From the NCBI GenBank assembly GCA_949372955.1, contig CASIAX010000021.1, forward strand, positions 27,808-91,807: a DNA stretch of 64,000 nucleotides, written 5' to 3'. Positions 8,011 through 16,343 of this stretch are shown piece after piece. Source of the stretch: SGZJ01 sp949372955. Its GTDB lineage: Bacteria > Bacteroidota > Bacteroidia > Flavobacteriales > Flavobacteriaceae. The notes under the pieces were generated by a model. It was not told the DNA's origin. It saw only the letters and a list, made by a program, of their open reading frames with translations, and did not search any database. Position 1 is the stretch's first letter. Every line of letters starts with the position of its first letter. The position numbers were made by a program, and so were the translations under genes.

Positions 8011-10023
8011 ATGAGAACAATTCTTAAAATTTTTATGATGTGTTTTTGTGTCATTTCATATGCACAAACCACAATTAACGGAAATGTAACGGACCAAAAT
8101 GGTCAACCACTAACCGGAGCTAATGTCATCGCTGATGGAACTTCAAGTGGTGCAGTGACGGATTTTGACGGGAACTATTCTTTCAAGGTTGATTCTGATG
8201 GATCAGTAACCGTAACAGCTAGTATGATGGGGTTCAAAGCATCATCACAAAATATTGATTCATCTGGATCGCTTAATTTCAAGCTTGAAGATGGAACTTT
8301 TTTAGATGAAGTTGTTGTTTCGGCATCGAGAACACCACAAAGAATATTTGAATCTCCTGTTACTATCGAAAGATTCGGGGTTAAAGAGATTGCAAACACT
8401 GCATCATCGGATTTCTATGATGGATTAGAAAACATGAAAGGTGTTGATATAAACGTAAACAGTTTAACATTTAAAGCAATTAATACTAGAGGTTTTGCAA
8501 CATTTGCAAACACTAGATTTGTACAACTTGTTGACGGAATGGACAACTCTGCTCCTGCATTAAACTTTCCATTAGGAAATTTACTTGGAATGACAGAAAC
8601 AGATGTATTAAGTGTTGAATTGTTACCTGGAGCATCTTCTGCTTTATATGGTGCAAATGCATTTAACGGTATACTTCTTATGACTAGTAAAAATCCTTTT
8701 GATTTTCAAGGTCTAAGTGGACAATACAAACAAGGAATAACTTCACAAGAAGCTGCTGGAGACAATACTTATAGAGATTTAAGTATTCGTTTTGGACACA
8801 AGTTTAGTGACAAGCTTGCTATTAAAGGAAACTTTGGATACTTACTTGGGACTGACTGGATAGCGGATAGTCAGGAAGATAAGCTTGGTAGAGGGTTAAC
8901 TAGAGAGGATTACGATCATGATGGTATTAATATATATGGAGATGAAGTTGCTACAGATATTAAAGGTGTAGCAAACACTCTTGTTCAATTAGGTTTAGCT
9001 CCTGCTGGAATTCAAAACCTTGTCCCATCACAAGTAGTTAGTAGAACTGGATACAGAGAAGTATCTTTAACTGACCACGTTGCCGAGAGTAAGAAGGCAG
9101 ATTGGGGACTTTATTACAGACCTTTTGAAGATGATTTTGAAATTTCTTACGTAGGGAAATGGGGAACTGGTCAGACAGTTTACCAAGGAACTAACAGATA
9201 CGGAATTGAAAACTTTACAATGAGTCAACATAAATTAGAAGTAAAGAACGATAACTTTTTTGTAAGAGCGTATGTAACTGAAGATAATGCTGGAGATTCT
9301 TACGATATGAACTTTACAGCGATAAATATTAACAGAACTTGGAAAGGTGATAGTCAATGGTTCGGAGAGTATGTAAGTGGATTTGCTGGCGCAACATTAG
9401 GTGGTGCTACAGAATCTCAGGCTCATGCTGTAGGTAGAGCTACTGCTGACACTGGAAGATACCTTCCCGGAACTCCTGAGTTTGATGCAGCTTTCGAAAC
9501 TGTTGTAAACAATCCTGATTTAACTACTGGAGCTAAATTTCAAGATAATTCAAAAGTATACCATAGTGACTGGAATTATAGCTTTGCAGACCAAATAGAG
9601 TTTGCTGACATTCAATTGGGTGGGTCGTTTAGACAATATTCTCTAAACTCATCTGGAACAATATACACAGATTACGATGGACCTATTGATTATTCTGAAA
9701 CTGGAATTTACACACAAGTTGTAAAAAACTTTATGGATGATGATAGAATGACAATAACTGCAGCTGCTAGATATGATAAAAACGAATTTTTTGATGGACA
9801 AGTAACTCCAAGAGTTTCTTTATCTTATACCGCTGGTGAATACAAAAATCACAACTTTAGATTAGGATTTCAAACTGGATTTAGAAACCCATCTACACAA
9901 GATTTATTTATAGGTCTTGATGTCGGTAGAGCTAGATTAATCGGTTCTTCTCCTGCAAGTTTAGATAATTATGTTCGAGATTACGCTGTAAGTGCAAATG
10001 GACAAGCATTAGGAGCTTCCTAG
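8011..10023 (+). CDS. TonB-dependent receptor, N-terminal part (frameshifted)
   Basis: These 670 residues contain a signal peptide (1-19), a carboxypeptidase-regulatory-like domain (about 21-95, with DQNGQPLTGANVIADGT), a plug domain (about 98-235, with TRGFATFANTRFVQLVDGMD and ALYGANAFNGILLMTSK) and the first two thirds of a beta-barrel. The frame ends at TAG 10021-10023 in the middle of the barrel. The next open frame, starting one base back (10023), continues with receptor-type barrel sequence to a normal end. Together they would make a receptor of about 925 residues. The break needs one base added or two removed near 10018-10026. It may be a real inactivating mutation or an assembly error. 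Full-length function is therefore uncertain. Confidence 0.85.
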   Translation: MRTILKIFMMCFCVISYAQTTINGNVTDQNGQPLTGANVIADGTSSGAVTDFDGNYSFKVDSDGSVTVTASMMGFKASSQNIDSSGSLNFKLEDGTFLDEVVVSASRTPQRIFESPVTIERFGVKEIANTASSDFYDGLENMKGVDINVNSLTFKAINTRGFATFANTRFVQLVDGMDNSAPALNFPLGNLLGMTETDVLSVELLPGASSALYGANAFNGILLMTSKNPFDFQGLSGQYKQGITSQEAAGDNTYRDLSIRFGHKFSDKLAIKGNFGYLLGTDWIADSQEDKLGRGLTREDYDHDGINIYGDEVATDIKGVANTLVQLGLAPAGIQNLVPSQVVSRTGYREVSLTDHVAESKKADWGLYYRPFEDDFEISYVGKWGTGQTVYQGTNRYGIENFTMSQHKLEVKNDNFFVRAYVTEDNAGDSYDMNFTAININRTWKGDSQWFGEYVSGFAGATLGGATESQAHAVGRATADTGRYLPGTPEFDAAFETVVNNPDLTTGAKFQDNSKVYHSDWNYSFADQIEFADIQLGGSFRQYSLNSSGTIYTDYDGPIDYSETGIYTQVVKNFMDDDRMTITAAARYDKNEFFDGQVTPRVSLSYTAGEYKNHNFRLGFQTGFRNPSTQDLFIGLDVGRARLIGSSPASLDNYVRDYAVSANGQALGAS

Positions 10024-10793
10024 TGTCAGTTACCCTAGATGGTAATAGCGCAATAGACAACTCTTTTTCTGTGGCTTCACTTATGGCTTTTGGGGCAACT
10101 GGAAATCCTGCACTTTTAGAAGCTTCTGGATTAGAGGTGGTTAGACCTGAACAAGTAAAATCAATAGAATTTGGTTATAGAGGAAAATTATCTAGAACAT
10201 TTTTAGTTGATTTTAGTGTTTATAAAAACACATATGAAGACTTTATAAATACTCAAGCAGTATTATCTCCTTTATATGGAACTGTTGGCGACAACGCATT
10301 ATCTGTTTTAGCAATGGTTAATGGAGATTATGAAACTTGGAGTGTATATACAAACTCTTCTGCAGAAATCAGATCTTGGGGTGGTGCTATAGGATTATCT
10401 ACTAAGATATTTAATGGTTTTGATCTAAGCGCTAACTACACTAAATCTATATTAGATTTTGACGCAGATCTTAATCCAGATTTCGCAACTAACTGGAATA
10501 CTCCAGAACATAAAGTTAAAGGACAGTTTGGTCATCCAAAACTTTTCAAAAACTTTGGATTCAATGTTGCTTGGAGATATAATAGTGAGTTCTATTGGGA
10601 AGCAACTTTCGGAGAAGGTGAAGTTCCTTCAAACCACGTATTCGATGCTCAGGTTAGTTTAACATTACCTAAGCTTAAAACTGTATTAAAAGCTGGTGCT
10701 GCCAATCTTGGTGGTAACGAATACTTCACAGCATTCGGTTCTGGTTTAATTGGTTCTCAGTACTACGTATCATTAACGATTAACAACTTATAA
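10023..10793 (+). CDS. TonB-dependent receptor, C-terminal barrel part (frameshifted)
   Basis: This 256-residue frame begins at a GTG that overlaps the stop of the upstream fragment by one base. It has no signal peptide of its own and contains only barrel strands: PEQVKSIEFGYRGK, VDFSVYKNTYEDFI, FDLSANYTKS, the late NTPEHKVKGQFG motif typical of the last third of TonB receptors, and the C-terminal strand ending YVSLTINNL. It cannot be an autonomous protein and is best read as the detached end of the gene at 8011. An intrinsic terminator follows 11 nt after its stop. Treat the two pieces as one gene or pseudogene until reads are checked. Confidence 0.8.
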   Translation: MSVTLDGNSAIDNSFSVASLMAFGATGNPALLEASGLEVVRPEQVKSIEFGYRGKLSRTFLVDFSVYKNTYEDFINTQAVLSPLYGTVGDNALSVLAMVNGDYETWSVYTNSSAEIRSWGGAIGLSTKIFNGFDLSANYTKSILDFDADLNPDFATNWNTPEHKVKGQFGHPKLFKNFGFNVAWRYNSEFYWEATFGEGEVPSNHVFDAQVSLTLPKLKTVLKAGAANLGGNEYFTAFGSGLIGSQYYVSLTINNL

Positions 10794-10803
10794 TAAATAT
10801 TTA

Positions 10804-10838
10804 AAAAAGCTTCTAAATTAACCTTAGAAGCTTTTTTT
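10804..10838 (+). terminator. Intrinsic terminator after the split TonB receptor
   Basis: A hairpin with arms AGCTTCTAA and TTAGAAGCT, a 7-nt loop, an A-run before and seven T after. Only 27 nt separate its end from the next start codon, so the downstream lipoprotein gene has little room for its own promoter. Confidence 0.9.
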
Positions 10839-10865
10839 ACTATTATTAACCTAAATAATTAAATT

Positions 10866-12377
10866 ATGAAAATTTTAAATAACAAATATCTACTGCTTTC
10901 GATGGCATTACTTGTCTTTACAGCTTGTGATGAAGACGATATGGATTCGCCTGCTTACAGTGACGTATATGTAGAAGTAACTTCAGGGTCTGCTGATTTT
11001 AGTAACATGGTTGCATTAGGAGCAACAGTTACCGCAGGATACACTGATGGAGCTTTGTTTTACGAAGGACAGAGGAATTCATTTCCAAATATAATGTCTG
11101 GAGTTATGAGTCAAGCTATCGAAAACCAATCTAGTAATACTTTCTCTCAACCTTATACGGATGATAATATTGGAGGTTTATTAATTGGTGGGCAACCATT
11201 CAACGGTTCAAGACTGTTTTTTAATGGTGCTGGGCCAGCAAGTTTAGCAGGTACAACAACTACAGACGCTTTAAATGTCCAAGCAGGACCATACTCAAAT
11301 ATGGCTGCTCCAGGAGTTAATGCTGTTCATATGTTAGCACCAGGTTATGGTAGCTTCGCTGGATTACAAGTAGGTCAAGCAAACCCTTACTATGTAAGAA
11401 TGGCTTCGTCACAAGGAGCAAGTATTCTTGGAGACGCAATAGCTCAAGCTCCTACTTTTGTGAGTTTGTGGTCTGGTTTTAGTGATGCTTTAGCTTATGC
11501 TACTGACGGAGGAACTAACGTTCCGTTACCAGATTTAACTTCTGCACAAGGATTTGGATTTGCTTTTGGCACAACAGCTGGAAGTTTAAATGCATATGTA
11601 GCTAATGGTGTTGTAATTAACGTTCCTGATGTTACTAACAATCCATTCTTTAACACAATTCCATGGAATGCTATTCCTTTAGACGCTGCAACAGCAGGTG
11701 CTATTTCTGGAGCGTTTGCTCCATACAATGGGGCTTTAGATGCTGCCGTAGGCTTATATGCTGCAACAGGTGGTGCTTTTGGTATTACACAAGTAGAAGC
11801 AGATTTAAGATATCTATCAGTTGAAGCTGGACCTGGAAACCCTATACTTATTAATGATGAAGAACTTACTGTAATTGACTTAACTGCTTTTGGAGGCCCA
11901 GTACTTCCTAATCTTAGACATACAAATTCTAGTGATAAAATTTTACTGTCTACATCGGCAATTCTTGGGACACAAGCTGATCCAAGCAATCCAACTTTAG
12001 TTTGGGGTGTTTCAGTTCCTTTAGATGATACTAGAGTTTTAACTGGAAGCGAAATATCTGCTTTACAAACATCAATCGCTGGAATGAATTCAACAATTGA
12101 TGCTTTAGCACCAGCTGGATGGGCAAGATTTGATGCTCATGCATTCTTTAATGAAGTAGTTGAGCAAGGAGTTCAGTTTGATGATTATGTAATGACTGGA
12201 GATTTAGTCTTTGGAGGTTTCTTCTCCTTAGATGGAATTCACCCAACAGCAAGAGGAAATGCTTTGTTATCTAACAAGATAATGGAAGCAATTGATGCTA
12301 CTTATGGGTCTAATTTATCGGATGCTGCTGCTGTTGCAGGAGATTATCCAACGAATTATCCTGCTACAATGAATTAG
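10866..12377 (+). CDS. SGNH/GDSL-like surface lipoprotein, degenerate active site
   Basis: The 503-residue protein starts with a lipoprotein signal (LLVFTAC, lipidated Cys21) followed by Asp-Glu-Asp-Asp. An acidic run directly after the Cys is the type of signal that sends Bacteroidota lipoproteins to the cell surface. The body aligns along its whole length with the next gene and has the SGNH hydrolase layout: block I near residue 51, block III near 200, and block V with DGIHPTARG near 455. Key residues differ from the sister gene: block I reads LGATV instead of IGASI (nucleophile Ser to Thr), and block III reads GFSDA instead of GGNDA (oxyanion Asn to Ser). Block V Asp and His remain. It is probably a non-catalytic paralogue, a binding protein or an altered esterase. 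No promoter is visible, so it probably depends on readthrough. Confidence 0.85.
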   Translation: MKILNNKYLLLSMALLVFTACDEDDMDSPAYSDVYVEVTSGSADFSNMVALGATVTAGYTDGALFYEGQRNSFPNIMSGVMSQAIENQSSNTFSQPYTDDNIGGLLIGGQPFNGSRLFFNGAGPASLAGTTTTDALNVQAGPYSNMAAPGVNAVHMLAPGYGSFAGLQVGQANPYYVRMASSQGASILGDAIAQAPTFVSLWSGFSDALAYATDGGTNVPLPDLTSAQGFGFAFGTTAGSLNAYVANGVVINVPDVTNNPFFNTIPWNAIPLDAATAGAISGAFAPYNGALDAAVGLYAATGGAFGITQVEADLRYLSVEAGPGNPILINDEELTVIDLTAFGGPVLPNLRHTNSSDKILLSTSAILGTQADPSNPTLVWGVSVPLDDTRVLTGSEISALQTSIAGMNSTIDALAPAGWARFDAHAFFNEVVEQGVQFDDYVMTGDLVFGGFFSLDGIHPTARGNALLSNKIMEAIDATYGSNLSDAAAVAGDYPTNYPATMN

Positions 12378-12399
12378 AAATATTTCAAATTAAATATTA

Positions 12400-12433
12400 A
12401 AAAAACCTGTAGTTCTTCTACAGGTTTTTTTTT
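12400..12433 (+). terminator. Intrinsic terminator after first SGNH lipoprotein
   Basis: The hairpin has arms AACCTGTAG and CTACAGGTT around TTCTT, with an A-run before and a T-run after. Stem and loop are identical to the terminator at 13947-13978. It ends 28 nt before the next start codon. Confidence 0.92.
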
Positions 12434-12461
12434 AAAAACACTATCCCAAATTCAATTAATT

Positions 12462-13928
12462 ATGAAATTAAAAAATCTTAAATATTTATTTCTATCAATG
12501 ACATTGATAGTATTTAATTCCTGTGAGGAAGATGAGGAGGATGCTGGAATGATGGTTCAAGAAATGGTAGAAATCAGATCTGGAAACGCTGATTTTGACA
12601 AGTTTGTTTCAATTGGAGCATCGATAACTGCTGGATATACAGATGGAGCTTTGTTTTTTGAAGGACAAAGAAGTTCCTATCCAAATATAATGGCCGGAGT
12701 TATGAGTCTTTCTCAGGATAATACTGTGGCTTCCAACTACACTCAGCCTTACATGAATGATAATATTGGCGGTTTATTACTTGGAGGAAATCAAATAGTC
12801 GGACCTAGATTATTTTTTAACGGAGCTGGACCACAATCACTTGGTGATTTAGGTGCTACACCAACAACGGAATTAATGAATTCTGTTGCTGGACCTTACA
12901 GCAATATGGCTGTTCCTGGCGCTCAAGCAATTCATATGATTGCCCCAGGTTACGGAAATTTAGCTGGTGTTGCTACTGGAACTGCAAATCCATACGCAGT
13001 TAGAGTAATGTCCAGTCCAGGATCTAGTATAATTCAAGATGTATTGGCTCAATCACCAACATTTGTAAGTGTTTGGTCAGGAGGAAATGACGCATTAGGA
13101 TACGCAACTAGTGGCGGAGCTGGAACTTTAACAAGCTCTGCTGATTTTGAGTTTGCATTTGGTTCAACAATGGCAGCTTTAGCTCAGGTTCCTGGTGGAG
13201 TTGTATCCAATATACCAGATGTAACTGCAATTGCTTATTTAAATACAATACCTTATAATGCAGTTCCTTTAGATGCTGCAACAGCTGATCTTTTAAATGG
13301 TGGATTTGCTGCATATAACGGAGGTTTAGCTGCAGCGCAAGCATTTGGTTTAATTTCAGCTGAAGAAGTTACTAATAGAACTATCATATTTGTTGAAGGT
13401 TTGAATGCTGTAACTATGGAAGATGAATATCTTACCAATTTATCTAGTTTGGGGCTACCATCTTGGAGACAAGCAACAATGAATGATAAAATTATATTGC
13501 CAGCAATTGGATTAATTGGAACGACAGTTGATGGAAATCCAACTCAAATAAATGGAGTAAGTGTTCCATTGGCTGACGGAATTGTTTTGTCATCTGATGA
13601 AATAGCAGAAGCACAAGCTAGAATAGTTCAATTCAATGCTACTATTGAAACAATAACTGCACAACAAGGATGGGCCCTGTACGATGCTTATGGAATATTA
13701 AATCAAGCAGTTACACAAGGAGTAGCATTTGATGATTACGTAATGACAACTGATTTAGTGTTTGGAGGCTTCTTTTCTTTAGATGGAGTACATACAACAG
13801 CTAGAGGTAGTGCGCTAATTGCTAACGGAATGATGGAAGCAATTGATGCACATTACGGATCTAATTTATCAGACGCAGCTGCAAAAGCTGCAGATTATCC
13901 AACAAATTATTCTCCTAATTTGAGATAA
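12462..13928 (+). CDS. SGNH/GDSL-family surface lipoprotein, intact active site
   Basis: This 488-residue lipoprotein has the lipobox FNSC (Cys21) followed by an acidic run (EEDEED), suggesting surface exposure. It is a tandem paralogue of the gene before it. SGNH blocks are complete: block I IGASITAGYTDG near residue 52 (nucleophile Ser), block III WSGGNDALGYA near 208 (oxyanion Asn) and block V LDGVHTTARG near 443 (Asp-x-x-His). Such enzymes hydrolyse esters of lipids, glycans or acylated sugars; the substrate here is unknown. It is long for a GDSL esterase because of an inserted Ala/Gly-rich middle region. Its place behind a TonB receptor suggests that it trims or presents a ligand at the outer membrane. 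Confidence 0.88.
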   Translation: MKLKNLKYLFLSMTLIVFNSCEEDEEDAGMMVQEMVEIRSGNADFDKFVSIGASITAGYTDGALFFEGQRSSYPNIMAGVMSLSQDNTVASNYTQPYMNDNIGGLLLGGNQIVGPRLFFNGAGPQSLGDLGATPTTELMNSVAGPYSNMAVPGAQAIHMIAPGYGNLAGVATGTANPYAVRVMSSPGSSIIQDVLAQSPTFVSVWSGGNDALGYATSGGAGTLTSSADFEFAFGSTMAALAQVPGGVVSNIPDVTAIAYLNTIPYNAVPLDAATADLLNGGFAAYNGGLAAAQAFGLISAEEVTNRTIIFVEGLNAVTMEDEYLTNLSSLGLPSWRQATMNDKIILPAIGLIGTTVDGNPTQINGVSVPLADGIVLSSDEIAEAQARIVQFNATIETITAQQGWALYDAYGILNQAVTQGVAFDDYVMTTDLVFGGFFSLDGVHTTARGSALIANGMMEAIDAHYGSNLSDAAAKAADYPTNYSPNLR

Positions 13929-13946
13929 GTCTAAAATAAAAAATAT

Positions 13947-13978
13947 AAAAAACCTGTAGTTCTTCTACAGGTTTTTTT
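13947..13978 (+). terminator. Intrinsic terminator after second SGNH lipoprotein
   Basis: It has the same stem and loop as the terminator at 12400-12433 (arms AACCTGTAG and CTACAGGTT) followed by seven T. It closes the receptor/lipoprotein locus before the atpD promoter. Confidence 0.92.
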
Positions 13979-14047
13979 ATTTAAAAATAATTGATAAATT
14001 TTAGACATTTTTTGAAAAAATTATTAAAATTTTTTAGATAAAAAATC

Positions 14048-14055
14048 TATCTTTG
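14048..14055 (+). promoter_or_regulatory. Bacteroidota -7 box for atpD-atpC
   Basis: TATCTTTG followed by CGACTT is an exact TAnnTTTG match, 37 nt upstream of the atpD ATG. TTTG at 14011-14014 lies 33 nt upstream. The downstream CGACTT is shared with the acpP promoter at 51217-51224. Confidence 0.65.
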
Positions 14056-14092
14056 CGACTTGAAAGTTATTTATTAAATAAACACCTATACA

Positions 14093-15601
14093 ATGTCTAC
14101 AATCTCAGGAAAAATTTCACAAATAGTTGGGCCAGTAATCGATGTAGAATTCGAAGCTGGTAAAGGGTTACCTAAAATATATGATTCTTTAGAGATCAAG
14201 AAAAGTGACGGAACTTTACTAGTATTAGAAGTTCAGTCTCATATTGGAGAAAACACAGTTAGAACTGTAGCAATGGATTCTTCCGATGGTCTTAGTAGAG
14301 GAGTTGTTGTTACATCAACAAACTCTCCAATTCAAATGCCTATTGGTGATGATGTTTATGGTAGATTATTTAATGTTATTGGAGATGCAATTGATGGATT
14401 AGGAGATTTACCTAAATCTGGAGATAGTGGACTCCCTATTCACAGAGAAGCGCCAAGGTTTGAAGATCTTTCTACTTCAACTGAAGTATTATTTACTGGG
14501 ATTAAAGTTATTGACCTTATAGAGCCTTATGCTAAAGGCGGGAAAATTGGATTATTTGGAGGAGCAGGTGTTGGTAAAACAGTTCTTATTCAAGAGCTAA
14601 TTAATAACATTGCTAAAGGTCATGGTGGACTTTCTGTTTTCGCAGGTGTTGGAGAAAGAACAAGAGAGGGTAATGATCTTCTTAGAGAAATGTTAGAATC
14701 AGGAATTATAAAATATGGTGATGATTTCATGCACTCAATGGAAGAAGGTGGATGGGATTTAAGTAAAGTAGATAAAAAAGTTATGAAAGAATCAAAAGCA
14801 ACATTTGTTTTTGGTCAGATGAACGAACCTCCTGGAGCAAGAGCACGTGTGGCTTTATCAGGACTTACTATTGCTGAATATTTCCGTGATGGTGCTGGAG
14901 AAGGACAAGGAAAAGATGTTTTATTTTTCGTAGATAATATTTTTAGATTTACTCAAGCTGGATCAGAAGTGTCTGCATTACTAGGTAGAATGCCGTCAGC
15001 GGTAGGTTACCAACCAACATTAGCATCTGAGATGGGTGCCATGCAAGAAAGAATTACTTCCACTAAGAATGGATCGATTACTTCAGTACAGGCCGTTTAC
15101 GTTCCTGCAGATGATTTAACAGATCCTGCACCAGCAACAACATTTGCACACTTGGATGCAACAACTGTACTATCTAGAAAAATTGCTGAATTAGGTATTT
15201 ATCCTGCTGTTGATCCTCTGGATTCAACTTCAAGAATTCTTTCTGCGGATATACTAGGTGATGATCATTATAATTGTGCTCAAAATGTAAAAGAATTACT
15301 ACAAAGATATAAAGAGCTTCAAGATATTATAGCTATTCTAGGAATGGAAGAATTATCCGAAGAAGATAAAATGGCTGTTGGTAGAGCTCGTAGAGTGCAA
15401 AGATTTTTATCACAACCATTCCACGTTGCCGAACAGTTCACAGGTATCCCAGGAGTATTAGTAGATATTAAAGAAACGATCAAAGGGTTCAATATGATTA
15501 TGGATGGTGAATTAGACCATCTTCCTGAAGCTGCTTTCAATTTAAAAGGAAGTATAGAAGAAGCAATTGAATCTGGAGAAAAAATGTTAGCAGAAGCATA
15601 A
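14093..15601 (+). CDS. atpD: ATP synthase F1 subunit beta
   Basis: The 502-residue catalytic beta subunit of F1 ATP synthase makes ATP from ADP and phosphate at the inner membrane. The Walker A motif GGAGVGKT lies at about residues 156-163, the GERTREGNDL segment follows, and the signature PAPATTFAHLDATTVLSR sits near 343. Length and N-terminus (SGKISQIVGPVIDVEF) are normal for the family. It is paired only with atpC, 18 nt downstream; the other F-ATPase genes are not in the window, and a separate atpD-atpC pair is common in Bacteroidota. Confidence 0.98.
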   Translation: MSTISGKISQIVGPVIDVEFEAGKGLPKIYDSLEIKKSDGTLLVLEVQSHIGENTVRTVAMDSSDGLSRGVVVTSTNSPIQMPIGDDVYGRLFNVIGDAIDGLGDLPKSGDSGLPIHREAPRFEDLSTSTEVLFTGIKVIDLIEPYAKGGKIGLFGGAGVGKTVLIQELINNIAKGHGGLSVFAGVGERTREGNDLLREMLESGIIKYGDDFMHSMEEGGWDLSKVDKKVMKESKATFVFGQMNEPPGARARVALSGLTIAEYFRDGAGEGQGKDVLFFVDNIFRFTQAGSEVSALLGRMPSAVGYQPTLASEMGAMQERITSTKNGSITSVQAVYVPADDLTDPAPATTFAHLDATTVLSRKIAELGIYPAVDPLDSTSRILSADILGDDHYNCAQNVKELLQRYKELQDIIAILGMEELSEEDKMAVGRARRVQRFLSQPFHVAEQFTGIPGVLVDIKETIKGFNMIMDGELDHLPEAAFNLKGSIEEAIESGEKMLAEA

Positions 15602-15619
15602 ATAATAAATCTAGTTTAC

Positions 15620-15898
15620 ATGTATTTAGAAATTATATCGCCAGAATTTACTTTATTTAGTGGGGAAGTTACATCGGTAACTGTACCTGGTGTTAATGGT
15701 GAATTTGAAATGTTAAATAACCATGTCTCTATTGTTTCTACTTTAAAAAAGGGAATTATAAAAATCTATGGTGATATAACAATTGATGAAACCCTAAAAG
15801 ATAAATTTCAAAACGGCCCTGAAAAAGGAACCTATCTCTCAATTGATTCTGGGACTGTAGAGCTTAAAGAAAACAAAATTATTGCGTTAGTAGATTAA
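15620..15898 (+). CDS. atpC: ATP synthase F1 subunit epsilon, short form
   Basis: This is the epsilon subunit of the F1 central stalk. Only the N-terminal beta-sandwich domain is present (92 residues; GVNGEFEMLNNHVSIVSTLKKG is diagnostic). The C-terminal two-helix domain that inhibits ATP hydrolysis in many bacteria is absent, as is usual in Bacteroidota. It is co-transcribed with atpD. The stop is only 8 nt from the stop of umuD on the other strand. Confidence 0.95.
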   Translation: MYLEIISPEFTLFSGEVTSVTVPGVNGEFEMLNNHVSIVSTLKKGIIKIYGDITIDETLKDKFQNGPEKGTYLSIDSGTVELKENKIIALVD

Positions 15899-15906
15899 TT
15901 TTACAG

Positions 15907-16338
15907 CTACACCTTTTTTATCACATTAGTTACTATACCCCATATAACAAATTCGTTATCATCTGTTATCTCTATTGCTTTAAAATCAGCGTTTTCTGGC
16001 TGAAGCCACAACTTGCCTTTTTTAATTAAAAGCCTTTTCACGGTAAATTCTCCATCTATAAAACAAACAGCAATTTTATTATTCTGTGGCTCTATACTTC
16101 TGTCTATTACTAGTAGGTCATTATCATCTAATCCTGCCCCAATCATAGACTGACCGCTAACTCTTGCAAAAAAAGTAGCTTCTTTATTTTTTACTAGCTC
16201 TGCATCTAGACTAATTCTATTTTGTTTAAAATCATCCGCTGGAGATGGAAAGCCAGCAGCGATTCCTGAATTTATAATTATTGTACCCTCACCTGAAGCT
16301 GGTTTTGGAATAAAAAATTGTAGTGGCTTAGAATTCAT
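15907..16338 (-). CDS. umuD: UmuD-like LexA-family autoprotease (polymerase V subunit)
   Basis: The 143-residue protein has the UmuD arrangement: a short N-terminal arm, a predicted self-cleavage site Ala28-Gly29 within AAGFPSPADDF, nucleophile Ser64 in SGQSM and general-base Lys101 in FTVKRL. The Ser-Lys distance of 37 equals that of E. coli UmuD (Ser60/Lys97). After RecA-stimulated cleavage it would combine with UmuC as a translesion polymerase. It starts 5 nt after the umuC stop, so umuC is the promoter-proximal gene, which is the reverse of the classical umuD-umuC order. It has no DNA-binding HTH domain, so it is not LexA itself. Confidence 0.93.
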   Translation of the reverse strand: MNSKPLQFFIPKPASGEGTIIINSGIAAGFPSPADDFKQNRISLDAELVKNKEATFFARVSGQSMIGAGLDDNDLLVIDRSIEPQNNKIAVCFIDGEFTVKRLLIKKGKLWLQPENADFKAIEITDDNEFVIWGIVTNVIKKV

Positions 16339-16343
16339 TGTAA

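Noticed and set aside
10018..10026. Programmed -1 frameshift joining the two receptor parts
   Set aside because: The bases before the stop do not form a slippery heptamer and no downstream pseudoknot-like structure is evident; mutation or assembly error is simpler.
11495..11989. 164-codon open frame antisense to the first SGNH lipoprotein
   Set aside because: It is the mirror of an Ala/Gly/Thr-rich coding region, with no start context or family features; the plus-strand lipoprotein explains the sequence.
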